From contig NC_080546.1 of NCBI RefSeq assembly GCF_028640845.1, forward strand, positions 31,641,020 to 31,705,019: a DNA stretch of 64,000 nucleotides, in the 5' to 3' direction. Shown in pieces: positions 12,026-22,918 of the stretch (position 1 is its first letter; every line of letters starts with the position of its first letter). This DNA is from Ahaetulla prasina. Taxonomy: Eukaryota; Chordata; Lepidosauria; Squamata; Colubridae. Below the pieces are notes generated by a model. The model saw only the letters and a list, made by a program, of their open reading frames with translations. It searched no databases and was not told the DNA's origin. The position numbers were made by a program, and so were the translations under genes.

Positions 12026-12598
12026 ATGAAGGTTCTTTCAGAAAAATGGATTTGTGACTTTATACAGGATTACACAGAAAGAATGTATTTAATTATTCAA
12101 AAATACGAATTGATAAAAAATGGGGACGTTTTGGATGAGAGCTTGGAGGAAATTAACCAGTGCAATCAGGACTTGGAAAATGGAATGGAGGAGATACAAA
12201 CAAAAGTGGATAAATATGAAGATATGATCGTGAATAAACAAGTTGATGTAAAGAAGTTTCCTTTAAATAGTTTGGATGAAATGCCTGAATTTGTGCTACA
12301 GGACGCTGTCTCCCGAACCGAAAAAACTCACAGGGTTAATGCTTTCCAAGAGTTCTCTTTTTGGACTGATGGAATATACGGCAGTAATTTGTGGATTCTT
12401 GGACATAAGGAACTACTAGGAAATATTGTGGCTGACTTTTCAAAACGAGTAATGAAGGAAAGACAGAGATTAATGCATCAAAAAAAATGGCAAGAGACAA
12501 AAGTATTATCCTTGAAACAAGGTTTTTTTGAAATATTAACAGACAAAAATATTAGTGCCCCAGAAAGACAATATGTGAGGAAGATCTGGAAGAAATAG
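12026..12598 (+). CDS. L1 ORF1-like protein of the composite element
   Basis: An intact 190-residue frame beginning MKVLSEKWICDFIQD and rich in Glu, Lys and Gln. The middle (about residues 38-75, SLEEINQCNQDLENGMEEI) has a heptad-like pattern fitting the coiled coil of L1 ORF1 proteins, which trimerise and bind L1 RNA. It is shorter than usual ORF1 proteins and no clear RNA-recognition domain could be identified, so the assignment rests mainly on position after an L1-like 5' UTR and inside an L1 duplication. It ends VRKIWKK then TAG. There is no evidence of expression. Confidence 0.6.
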   Translation: MKVLSEKWICDFIQDYTERMYLIIQKYELIKNGDVLDESLEEINQCNQDLENGMEEIQTKVDKYEDMIVNKQVDVKKFPLNSLDEMPEFVLQDAVSRTEKTHRVNAFQEFSFWTDGIYGSNLWILGHKELLGNIVADFSKRVMKERQRLMHQKKWQETKVLSLKQGFFEILTDKNISAPERQYVRKIWKK

Positions 12599-13145
12599 GT
12601 TGATTATATGTTTTATATCTATCATAAAAGATTAGATATTTGGATCTATACTGGATTTTGACGAGGAAGGACTAAAGTTGAATAGATATTGTAATTTTCT
12701 GTATTGAAATTTTATAATGTGTTGCACTGAATTTTAAATAGAATATTCTCGAAAGATCTTATGTAAGAAAGACCTGAGGGAAAAATTATATGGTTATAGA
12801 AGCTATAAGGGAGATATTCTCTGAATTGGATTGGATGTTTATGCTTTAGCTGGTTTTAAATACTTTAGGATTAATTTGTTCTATTGATTTATATATTTTA
12901 TTACTGTTAATTGTTAATTATTTTTTTTTGAAGGATTTTGGTTATGTTAGGAGGAAGTCAGAGCTAGAGAGGGAAAATTGGTATAATAGTTTTGGGGAAA
13001 AATTTTCTTAGCATATGTTTGTTTTATTTTTAACTATACCTTGTGCTTGTTCCGGGAAGTCAGGGGGGAGGGGATTAGTGAAGGGAGGGGGGGTGGGGGG
13101 AAAGGGGGGGGGGAATTTGTAAAACTTTTTGAATTAAAAAAAAAA

Positions 13146-14669
13146 CTTAGAAAGAGTTAGAAAGAACTACAGGTTTTGAAATTGTTAAAAAGGTTAAATA
13201 TTTAGGAATATATATTACAGCTTCAAATGTTAAATTATACAAAAATAATTATGAGGTATTGTGGCAGAAGGTATGGAAAGAAATGGAGAGTTGGAAGAAG
13301 TTACAATTATCTTTGCTGGGAAGAATAGCGGCTATAAAAATGAATGTTTTGCCCAGGTTTTTATTTTTGTTTCAAATGATACCGGTGCTTAAGAATGATA
13401 TTAAATTACAGGAATGGCAAAAGGGGATTAGTAAATTTGTATGGATGGGCAAAAAACCAAGAATAAAATTAAAAATAATGCAGGATACAAGGGAAAGGGG
13501 GGGTCTTAAAATGCCTAATTTAAAATTGTATTATGAAGCAGTTGTCTTATCATTAATTACTGATTGGATTAATTTAACTGAGGAAAGAGTTTTGAATATA
13601 GAAGGTTATGGTTTGTTATATGGGTGGTATGCCTATTTATTATATGATAAGAAAGTAGATAAAATATTTAAAAATAATATAATTAGAAATGCATTATTGA
13701 GGGTTTGGAGGAAATATCAATATAAATTAGATGGAAAGATTCCAATATGGGCAATCCCGAGACACATGATAGAAAATATAAATATATATCAAAAGATGGA
13801 GGTAGTTACCTATAAAGAACTTCTTTGTATGGAAAAGGGGGAATTACAATTAAAATCTAGAGAAAAGATGGGGGAAGAAGGGAAAAATTATACATGGTTC
13901 CAATATGGACAATTACAAGCTAGATGGAAATTAGATCAAAAAATAGGTGTTAAGCAAATTGAGGATAATTTGTTAAAACAAATGAGAGATCAAGGCCAAC
14001 AGCATATTAAGAGGTTGTATAATGTATTAGTAGAAATAGACTCAGAGACTGAATTGGTTAAGGATTGTATGATTAAGTGGGCACAAAATTTTCAGCAACC
14101 AATAATGTTGGAAACTTGGGAAAGAATTTGGGTGAGGAATGTTAAATTTACACAAGCGCAAAATATGAGAGAAAATTTTTATAAGATGTTTTATAGATGG
14201 CATTTAGACCCCAAAAAATTGTCATGTATGTATCCTAATGTACAGGCTAAATGTTGGAGATGCGATTGTGAAGATGCCACTTATTACCATATATGGTGGA
14301 CTTGTAAAAAAGTTAAAGCATTTTGGATTAAAGTATGGTGGATCATGCAGAATATTTTGAAAAGAAGATTAAGTTTACCCGCAGTTCTTTTTACTAGGAA
14401 TAATTATGGATTGTACAGCTATAGAGACTAAATTGATTTTGAACTTAATAACAGCCATAAGACTTTTGATTGCACAATATTGGAAGAAAGAAGAATTACT
14501 TACAATTGAAGAATGGACACTTAAAGTATCAAATCTGGCAGAAATGGCAAAAATCTCTGCCTACTTGAAAGACTATACACAAGAAAAATATATTTTAGAA
14601 TGGAAAATGTGGATTGATTATATTCAAAATAAGTATCAGATAAAAAAATATCGAATAGCATATGAGTAA
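13146..14669 (+). pseudogene. L1 ORF2 C-terminal fragment
   Basis: The frame shows the post-RT region of L1 ORF2: VKYLGIYIT, then WKKLQLSLLGRIAAIKMNVL, WQKGISKFVWMGKKPRIK and RGGLKMPNLKLYYEA. The cysteine-rich end is visible as KCWRCDCEDATYYHIWWTC, about 13 residues into the last third. A frame change occurs near 14410-14430, after which the protein continues in another frame (IETKLILNLITAIRLL to IAYE). Endonuclease and reverse-transcriptase domains are missing because the copy starts at 13146. It cannot be active. Confidence 0.9.
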
Positions 14670-15223
14670 ATTTAGGAAATATTTTGTATTAGATATATTT
14701 CTGAAGGAGAGGGAATTGAGAGTGTGACTAAGTGTGAGAGACTAGAGATTATAATTTAGGAATTATTTTAGATTATGATTGTTAGTTTTGATACCCTGCA
14801 TTTTGTTGTGGGAAGTCGGGGTGGGGGGTAGGGGGGAGGGGATTTGGGGGATTGAGGCTAGTGATGGAGTGATGGTTAATGTACAGGGATTATTGAAGAT
14901 GTATAAATATAATTAATGTAGGGTCGGGTCTGCCCAGTTACCATTTTAGAACGGTGGGGAGGAGAAAAGAGAGTAGGAGGTAGGAAAGAGGAGAAGAGGA
15001 AGGAAGAGGGGTAGAAGAGGGAGAAGGAAGGTGTAGGGTGGAGGGAGGAGAGGAGGTAGATAAGAGAAGGAGAGGAAGGTCTGGAAAGTAAAAGAAGGTA
15101 GAAGAGGGAAGAGTGTTAAAAAGTGGGGTGGTGACTGGGCAGGCCCGACTAATTGTATATAACTGTACATTGAATGAGTTGTTCGACATGATTGTAAAAA
15201 TAAAACTTTTTTATAAAAAAAAA
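14670..15223 (+). other. L1 3' UTR with G-runs and a bracketed purine tract
   Basis: After the ORF2 stop comes a G-run block (14809-14850, GGGAAGTCGGGGTGGGG and further runs) able in principle to form a quadruplex. A GGA-rich purine tract follows (about 14950-15124), bracketed by arms gggtctgcccagttaccatt (14926-14945) and a near-complement (15125-15146). Then an A-rich tail. The L1 at 8796-9603 has the same order. Confidence 0.75.
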
Positions 15224-15240
15224 AACTTATGATGAATGTC

Positions 15241-15996
15241 CTTGTAAAATAGGCAATACAGAAAAACACTGATTGCAGTTTCTATGGCATCCATATCACA
15301 GGTTCCATATGGAGTTATCCTATATTTCCCTTCCAGGGCAGGTATAAGGAGAACATTAAATTGAGCTAAAGATTTTGGCTAATTTTGGGAATTATATGAT
15401 ATACATATGAGACTGGTTTAAACACTAACATTTTGTCATTTGCAATTATATTGTGAGAAAAAGCAATTTCTGTTTGACCTTCTATATCTAAAGTCCTTCC
15501 TTTGCTATTAATCTGACTAAGATGACATCAACTGAAGAAACCATAGAAGCTCAGCTTGGTTTGTTTCCCAGGAAGATTTGTAATCATCTGCCAATATTTG
15601 CTGAGTCAGTTTTCTAAGGTTGTGATGTGGTTTCAAACAATAGATAAAGATATGTATCCAAAAATTAGATTCAAGTTTACCAACTCTGGCTTTCTGTTGA
15701 AGTTGTGCATTTGGAACAATTCAATGAAAGATACTTCTTCAAAAATTTTATTTTTATTTTTTCTAAAGTGATCACACTGTTATATGGTTCTAACTGAGCC
15801 CTGAATAGCAATTGTGCTCGGGCTTTAGCTGAAAACAATTGCACTGGAGATAAACTGTGCTCCTTTGGAAAAATAATAAGTTGTACAGTTGATATAGATA
15901 TCTACATTGGGGGGGATACATAATCCAAGTGTGCATTTCTACTACATGAGATTGAAAAAATGTTCTTAGATATCTAAAAATCTTAACCTACTCAAT
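15241..15996. other. Intergenic DNA, nothing recognised
   Basis: About 750 bp with no recognisable gene or element; short frames are not conserved-looking. Confidence 0.5.
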
Positions 15997-17552
15997 ATTA
16001 AGTTCCACCAGGAAGTCATCTTGAAGCGTCGTGGAGAGATAGTCTGGAAATAACGGGCTCTGATGAGCCTTGCAAAAATCCAGGCTGACAAACCGCTGTT
16101 GGGGGGTCTTCAGACCAGATCCATCCTGTAGGGACAGGGAAGAAGGAGAGGCACCTCGGAAGACCAAGTGGAACAGGCAAGTTCCTCGGAGGTCGGAGGA
16201 AACCCTTTAATCCGGCAGCAGTAGCGGTGGCTATGGCGACCATCATGAAGCTGGGGTAACCAGAATAATTTTTGAGCTGGAGCGGTGATTTGGACGGAGT
16301 ACTGATACCGGGTGAGTGATTGGCCAACTCACAGGTAAAAAAGAACTTTCTGCAAAATTTTGAAAAGGTGTCTCCAGCGAGGAAAAAGCAGCTAATTGGC
16401 GTTGGGAAATCTTAATGGAGGGAGACGGACAAAGCAGAAGTTAAAGCACTTGCTCAGAATGGAGCTTGCTATTTAGATTTGAAGAGGAATGAGATAATTA
16501 ATTAATTATTAGGAAAAAAACCCGAAAAAAAGTAGCTGTGTAAGAAGATTGGAAAAAACTTTTTAAAATTTTGAACATTGAAGGAAAAACAAAGAAAAGT
16601 GTACAACAGCAACAATAGCCCCATAAAGGAAGATTTACAATTGGACTTGGAATTGGATTTTAAACTTAAATTTGGGGAATATAATATTAAGAAGAAGGAA
16701 ATTGGGGAATATTTGTAACGTGGATTTTACACACAAATTGGTTACTTTGTTACTTTGTTGATTGGTATTGTGGAGAGACATCTACTGTTGGAAAAGAAGA
16801 ATTACAACAATTAATTTGTAAACCGGAAAAAAATCTTTTTTTTAAGCGACCTTGATTTACACAAAAGCCATGGGATGTTTTAAGGAGGACTTGTTTTCTT
16901 TCAAGCTGTTTGATCTCTAAAGAAGGTGGACTACAGCAGAACTCTAAATTAAAGTTAAAAGATTGTTAAAAGATTGTGGAAACAACAAAATGTCCCAGGA
17001 GATAATTGAAATGATCAAAATGATGCATGCATCATTTAAAACTGAACTGAAAGAAATGATTGAAACGATGCGTTCAAACTTGATGAACTAGAAACTGTGT
17101 TACAGCATACCCAAATGGATAAATAAATCATGACGGAGAAGCAAGAATTTAGCATTGAAGATAAAAACACTGACTATGGAAAATTAAATGATGACATTAG
17201 GAGTAAAGATCTAAAAATGAGAAGGGTTAAGAGAAAATTAACTAGAAAAAGGAAGCAAACAAAGGAAAGAAAAGGGAAAGGGAAAAAGATAGGAAAAATT
17301 TGCAATTGGGGATTACACTGGGATTAACATTGGGGAAATAAAAAAGGGGAAAAGGGAGATTAGAGGGGAATTCAGGGCAAACTAGGCAATTAAGAGATTT
17401 AAAAATAAAAGAAAATAAACAGAAGAAAATATATAATAATTTTAAAAATAAAAAAAGGAAAAAGGAAAATAAGAGAATGGGATGAAGAGAGTAAAATCTT
17501 AAGAGATGGAGTACAGGGGGGACCAAAAGAAAAGGTTTAAAAGGGAAAAAAG

Positions 17553-17706
17553 TGCGCCTTTGGCATTGATGCATGACGGCCACATGACCACGGAGACGTC
17601 TTCGGACAGCGCTGGCTCTTTGGCTTTGAAACGGAGATGAGCACCGCCCCCTAGAGTAGGCAACGACTAGCATGTATGTGCGAGGGGAACCTTTACCTTT
17701 ACCTAA
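17553..17706 (+). mobile_element. tRNA-type SINE 3' part, CCTTTACC-tailed
   Basis: The run from tgcgcctttggcattgatgc through ggccacatgaccac, gagcaccgccccctagagt and cgaggggaacctttacctttacct matches a common squamate SINE body and its CTTTAC tail. It interrupts A-rich L1 sequence. The tRNA-like head is missing. Confidence 0.7.
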
Positions 17707-18084
17707 AAGGAAAGAATTAATGGAAAGAAGTTTGGGAAAAATGAAATTTACATATGAATTGCATTATGGTTAATATGGTAATTGTAATATTTGAACAAGA
17801 TGATACATTGAAGACAAAATGCTATATATTTAAAATGGTTTGAATATCAATATTTATGATGGTAATTATTGAATTTAGGGAAAGTAATGCTTATCGTCAT
17901 AAGTGATTTGTATTAGGATTTATATTGGTGACGTAATATTGGATTTGATTATTCTTTATTATGAAGAGATTAAGATAATGTTTTTTGGATTATACTTTAT
18001 TACGGAGAAATTAAGATGATGTTTTACATTTGATAAAGGAGATGTGAAAAATAAACTTGAAGAATTTTGTCTTTGAAGATAACT

Positions 18085-18212
18085 GGAAATTTTAAAGAAA
18101 ATATTGGATAACCATTTGTCTGAAATGGTGTAGAGTTTTCTGCCTGGACAGGGGTTGGACTAGAAGACCTCCAAGGTCCCTTCCAACTCTGTTGTTGTTG
18201 TTGTTGTTGTTA
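18085..18212 (+). mobile_element. CR1 3' terminal scrap with (GTT)n tail
   Basis: Contains gataaccatttgtctgaaat, ggggttggactagaagacct, ccaaggtcccttccaactct, the standard reptile CR1 3' end, followed by a (GTT)n run at 18191-18212. It sits inside the L1-like block, so it inserted later or was carried with it. Confidence 0.85.
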
Positions 18213-18599
18213 TAAATGGAACAGATGATGAAGTGCCAGTTGGATATTATTACAACTGAGAGATTAACATAGTTTGTATTTGAAAAAGGAGATGTGAAAA
18301 AGGAATTTAAAGAAATATTTTGTTTTTGATCATTAGAATATTGGGAATTATCTATTAAGAAGGGAAGTCAATGGAAGAAAGGAATTGCAAATTTGATATT
18401 ATTATAACTGATCTGGATTAGTGAAGGAGATCTGAAAAAAAATTATTTGTGTTTGTTTGAAAAAAATAAAATTTTTCTTAAAAAAAATTAAGTTCCACCT
18501 AAGTTTGAGCTTCTCTGTTTTGGGCGTTTCGAAAAAATAATAATCTTAGTGTAATTTATTATTAGTTGCTCGTCAGTACAATGATGCAAAAATTATCTC

Positions 18600-19157
18600 A
18601 GAACTCTTAAAACTAATGGAAATTAATGACAGGATAGTTTATACGGTAGTTGAATAAAACTGGAACCAATATATATCCCTGTCTAACTCCATTTCAAAAA
18701 CAAGTAGACCCATATGTGAAGAATTCTATTAGCTGTTTTATTGCTCAAGTCTATACACAGGAATCTGGGTGCAAACAGTTTACACCTGGGTGAGATTAGA
18801 TAAGGGAGATAAGATTTAACCCTCTTGTGCCCACGTAGGGATTTCAGGCTGATTCCTCCCCATCCCCAGCTCTCACTTGCAAATATTTCCCTTGTGATAT
18901 ATCCTTGATTACTGCACCTAACCTTCAATCTTCTATTCTCATGCATTTTGATAAGCAGCAGTCGTCTGTCAATTGTGGTAATTTTTTTTATTTATACCAC
19001 AGTTTACTTCTAAATAATGATATTGATACTGATATTGCATTAAAAGCTGATCTAAATCTATAAATGCTGCATAAAGGGATTGCCCTGAGTTGTGGATAAT
19101 CTTTTCTACTAGATGTCGCCGCCTTCGACAGGACCTGAGTTTAACTGAGTTTAACAA
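18600..19157 (-). pseudogene. Fossil LINE reverse transcriptase, antisense, family not named
   Basis: On the - strand the order is RHLVEKIIHNSGQSLYAAFIDL (RT motif with FIDL, near 19120-19060), then KVRCSNQGYITREI (near 18920), then GVRQGYILVPVLFN (near 18690-18640), the conserved RT block 4 region. Stops and about 160 bp of extra sequence near 18715-18880 break it. It may belong to the same LINE family as the fragment at 25785-26155. It is not CR1, L2 or L1. Confidence 0.6.
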
Positions 19158-19429
19158 TCTTGATTCTGCGCATGCTCAAGATGGTGCTGTTTTCGTGAGA
19201 GTGAAGGAGAATGGAGGATCTTTTTCGGCCAGTCCGAACGGGGGGAGACCGTTTCAATCCTTTTGGTCCCCTGCCCGGTTAGCTGAACATCTCGCCAGCC
19301 TGGGAGAGCAGGCCGAGAATCGAGGCTGAGGGAAGTTGAGGGAAGTCGGGAAAGCCGTGGCTCTGTTGGTGGGGCCTTTTGATGGCTGAGAGGGAGGCGC
19401 TCCCGGCGTTCCCAGCGATGACGATGGCG

Positions 19430-20060
19430 TTACTTCCGTGGTGGAGGAGGAGGAGGAGGAGGTGGCGGCAATGGGGACGGCAGTATCCCCCCCCCACGGA
19501 CGGAGTTCACGGAGTTTCATGGAGCCCTGGAGGAACTCTCTCGGGGTTTGGGGGTGTGGCCACCGTGGTGTGGCTGCTGCGGTGGCTGCCGCGGCGGTGG
19601 TGGCGGTGTCATCTAGCGGCGGCGGTCATATCTCCGACGTTTTTGGTGACGGCAGCGCTGTTCCTGCGGCGGTGGGGGCGGCGGCAACGGCAATGGCTAT
19701 GTCCCCCGCCTGGAGCCCCAAGAAGTCCCAAGGAGCCCCCCTCCTTTATGGAGGGGGCCCCCGGAGGCCTGAATGGCTGGACCGGGTGGTAGCTGCGGCT
19801 GTGGCGATGGCGGCGGCGACGTCTTCTGGCGGCAGTGGCGCTCTTGAGGTGGCATTGGCGGCGGTGGTGGCGGCGGCAACGGCAATGGCAATGTCCCCCC
19901 CGGAGCCCCAAGGAGTCCCAAGGAACCCCCCCCCCTTTATGGAGGAGGCCCCCGGAGGCCCGAATGGCTGGGTGGTAGCTGCGGCTGCGGCGATGGCGGC
20001 AGTGACGTCTTCTGGTGGCGGCGGCGCTCTTGAGGCAGCGTTGGTGGTGGTGGTGACATC
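19430..20060 (+). repeat. GC-rich tandem units in the L2 5' region
   Basis: Two units with a 192-bp period start at gcggcaacggcaatggc (19681 and 19873). Each carries gtccccc, ggagccccaag, aaggagcccc/aaggaaccccc, tttatggaggaggccc, gaatggctgg and gtagctgcggctg. The flanks are rich in GGC/GAG triplets. The 273-codon frame across this stretch is mostly alanine, glycine and serine and is best explained as low-complexity read-through, not a known ORF1. Confidence 0.8.
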
Positions 20061-20529
20061 TTTTTTCCCCTTGGGGCCTTGGATTGAATGTCATCTAACT
20101 TTGTTCCTAATCGGAGATTTATCATCTGGACTGGCTGGGATGAGAACACTTGCCATTCCTCAAATCACATATGTACTCTGCAGCGGAACTCCTTGGTCTG
20201 CGAGATTCACCCTTCTCGCAGAAGTGGCCCTCCACGTTATCAAGGGCCTACCTCGATGACGGATTTTGGAATCCCGAGAGGTGGCATGCGGCTAAGAAGA
20301 GTCTTCGGGGTGTTTTAAATAAAGGGTTTTTAAGGGGAGGGAGGGTAAGGATGGGTGTTGGGGGAAACCCGTCGGGGAGAGGGCCAGCCCCTGTGAGGGC
20401 TCGCGGCATAGCTGCAGTAGGTTCGGAGGTGAAGGAGGAGGCTTGATCTGAATTCTATGGGGGCTGTTTCATTGGCACGGTAATTGGGAGGGGCAGATAT
20501 GGTGGAAGCGGGGGGCCGCATCTTGTTCG

Positions 20530-21809
20530 GGGAGTGTGCGATCGCTGTTTGCGAGCGATCACACACTCCGGTCCCTTGGACTTCTCTCGTTCCCCGAGTG
20601 GCTGGAATCCCCAGAGCCTGGACCTTCGGCTGATGCTATGTAATGCCAGGTCCGTGGTGAGTAAAGCCCACCTTATTTTTGATCTTATACGGGGGGGTGC
20701 GGACCTAATGGGCATTTCGGAGACCTGGTTGGGCACTGAAGGGGGGGTGCCCCTTGTGGAAATGTGCCCACCGGGTTTCCGAGCATTTCATCAGCCGGGG
20801 CCCAAGGTAGGGGTGGGGGGATGGCAGTTATTATTAAGGAGAGTCTGGATCCAAGGGAGGCCACTGTATCACAGATAACCGGTTGTGAATCCCTCTATGT
20901 GAAGTGGGGTCAGAGGATGCAGGTGGGCTTGCTGATTACGTACCTGGCTCCTTGCTGCGTAACAGCAGCCCTGCCCAAGCTGTTAGATGTGATAGCCAGG
21001 ATGGCGGTTGATACCCCCAGACTGATGGTTATGGAGGATTTCAACATGCCGTCGACCGGTGAAGCATCAGCAGTAGCTCGGGAGTTCATGGCTTCCATGA
21101 CGGCCATGACCTGACCCAGTTAGTTAATGGCCCCACTCACACCGGGGGAAACATGCTGGACTTGATTTTTGTCTCTGGACAGTGGCTGAATGATCTGGAA
21201 TTAGGGGAATTAGTTATTGAACCCCTGTCATGGTCAGACCATTCGCTCCTTCGACTAGACTTTCATACCGCCATCCAACACCGTAGGGAAATGGGGCCGA
21301 TGCGTTGGTTCCGTCCCAGGCTCCTGATGGACCCAGAGAGGTTCCTGACGGAGCTTGGGCCACTTCCTGAGGATCTAGCCCACGGCTCGGCTGAAGAACT
21401 AGTCGCCACCTGGGAAAGGGCAGCAGCTGGGGCTTTGGACCGTGTTGTGCCTTTGCGGCCTCTGACCCGGCGTCGTTCTCAACTGGCTCCTTGGTTTTCT
21501 GAGGAGCTGAGGGTGATGAAATGCCGGAAAAGATGCCTAGAGAGTGGATGGAGGGCCAGCCATTCGGAATCCGACCGAACACTAGTAAGGTCTTATATTC
21601 AGACCTATCTAGTGGCGATAAGGGCGGCTAAATGTGATTATGTTTCCACCCTTATTGCATCGGCAGATAACCGCCCAGCCGCCCTGTTTAGGGTGATCTG
21701 CTCCCTCCTTCATCAGGAGACGCGGGATGACCCCTTGCAAGGGTGTGCTGAGAATTTTGGACAATATCTGCACGATAAAATCACTCAGATTCGGGATGGT
21801 TTTGGGTAG
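20530..21809 (+). pseudogene. L2 ORF2 endonuclease region, frameshifted
   Basis: The APE-type endonuclease is visible across three frames: LMLCNARSVVSKAHLIFDLI and DLMGISETWLG (20630-20730), then GGMAVIIKESLDP and LMVMEDFNMPSTG (20815-21060), then GNMLDLIFVS and EPLSWSDHSLLRLDF (21150-21265). SETWL, the D-F-N motif and SDH are the expected active-site blocks. Frame changes fall near 20800 and 21115. The following stretch to 21809 is the linker before the RT. Confidence 0.9.
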
Positions 21810-21820
21810 ATTCAGACGGA

Positions 21821-22918
21821 ATGATGGAGGTAAGTCTGGATGATATTATCTGGGATGAGTTTGATACTGTGATTCCCGAGGACATGGACAGGATACTGGG
21901 AAGGCTTAATGCGACCACATGTTTATTGGACCCATGTCCCTCCTGGTTGGTACTGGCCACAAAGGAGGTTACACGAGGCTGGCTCCAGGGAATTGTCAAT
22001 GCCTCTTTGACTGAGGGTGTCGTCCCTACCGCTCTGAAAGAGGCGGTGGTGAGGCCCCTCCTCAAGAAGCCCTCCCTGGACCCAGCTGTTTTGGTGAACT
22101 ACCGTCCTGTCTCCAACCTTCGTTTTGTGGTGAAGGTTGTTGAGAGTGTGGTGGCACGGCAGCTTCCCCAGTACCTGGATGAAACTGTCTATCTAGACCT
22201 GTTCCAGTCCGGTTTCAGGCCTGGGTACAGCACGGAGACGGCTTTGGTCGCATTGGTAGATGATCTCTGGAGGGCTCGGGACAGGGGTCATTCCTCTGCC
22301 CTGGTCCTATTAGATCTCTCAGCGGCTTTCGATACCATCGACCATGGTGTCTTGCTGCGATGGTTGGGGAGTTTAGGAGTGAGGGGCACCGTTTTTCGAT
22401 GGTTCTCCTCCTATCTCTCTGACCGGTTGCAGACGGTGCTGGCAGGAGGGCAGAGATCGACCGCAAGGCACCTCATGTGTGGAGTGCCACAGGGGTCGGT
22501 TCTCTTGCCTCTCCTGTTCAACATCTATATGAAGCCGCTGGGCGAGATCATCCGTGGTTTTGGGGTGCAATACCATCTGTATGCTGATGATACTCAGCTA
22601 TACATTTCCACCTCTAACCACCCCAGCGAAGTCGTTGAAGTGATATCTCGGTGTCTGGAGGCCGTGCGGGTTTGGATGGGGAAGAACAGGCTTCAACTCA
22701 ACCCCTCCAAGACTGAGTGGCTGTGGATGCCGGCATCCCGGTACAGTCAGTTGAAGCCATCGCTGACTGTTGGGGGCGAGTCATTGGCCCCAATGGAGAG
22801 GGTTCACAACTTAAGCGTCCTCCTGGATGGATGGTTGTCCTTTGAAGAACATATGACGACCGTCTCCAGGGGAGCGTTCTATCAGGTACGCCTGATATGC
22901 CAGTTGCACCCCTTTTAG
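21821..22918 (+). pseudogene. L2 reverse transcriptase
   Basis: A 365-codon frame holds all the core RT blocks: [74 protein letters not shown] and YHLYADDTQLYIS with the catalytic ADD. It stops at 22916-22918; the C-terminal domain then continues in other frames. On its own the RT block looks intact, but the endonuclease part is not in frame, so the full ORF2 is dead. Confidence 0.92.

Larger units (their letters stand above)
11424..15223 (+). mobile_element. Composite L1 insertion (ORF1 unit joined to an ORF2 3' fragment)
   Basis: One 17-bp duplication, aacttatgatgaatgtc, flanks 3.8 kb (11407-11423 and 15224-15240), so the whole block arrived in one retrotransposition. It has two parts. Part one (11424-13145) looks like an L1 5' UTR, a 190-codon frame at 12026-12598, and a 3'-UTR-like end with a G-run block (13054-13113) and ten As (13136-13145). 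Part two (13146-15223) is the C-terminal ORF2 region, a second L1 3' UTR and poly(A). The N-terminal two thirds of ORF2 is absent. This resembles an ORF1-only 'half-L1' joined tail to head with a truncated L1. Confidence 0.8.
16010..18486 (+). mobile_element. L1-like insertion with 5' UTR and decayed ORF1
   Basis: A 13-bp duplication attaagttccacc lies at 15997-16009 and 18487-18499, and the right end is A-rich, so it is a retrotransposed unit. The GC-richer left 450 bp resembles an L1 5' UTR. A short frame at 16990-17090 (MSQEIIEMIKMMHASFKTEL) looks like the start of an ORF1 coiled coil and is stopped after 33 codons. The rest is A-rich and shares blocks with the element at 59779-60958 (for example gagaatgggat and gatgtgaaaaa). 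It contains a SINE and a CR1 scrap. Confidence 0.75.

Noticed and set aside
19438..20259. A 273-codon open frame that could be an L2 ORF1 or a host gene
   Set aside because: It is dominated by Ala, Gly, Ser and Glu runs from GGC/GAG triplets and a 192-bp tandem repeat, several overlapping frames on both strands are equally open, and no domain is visible.
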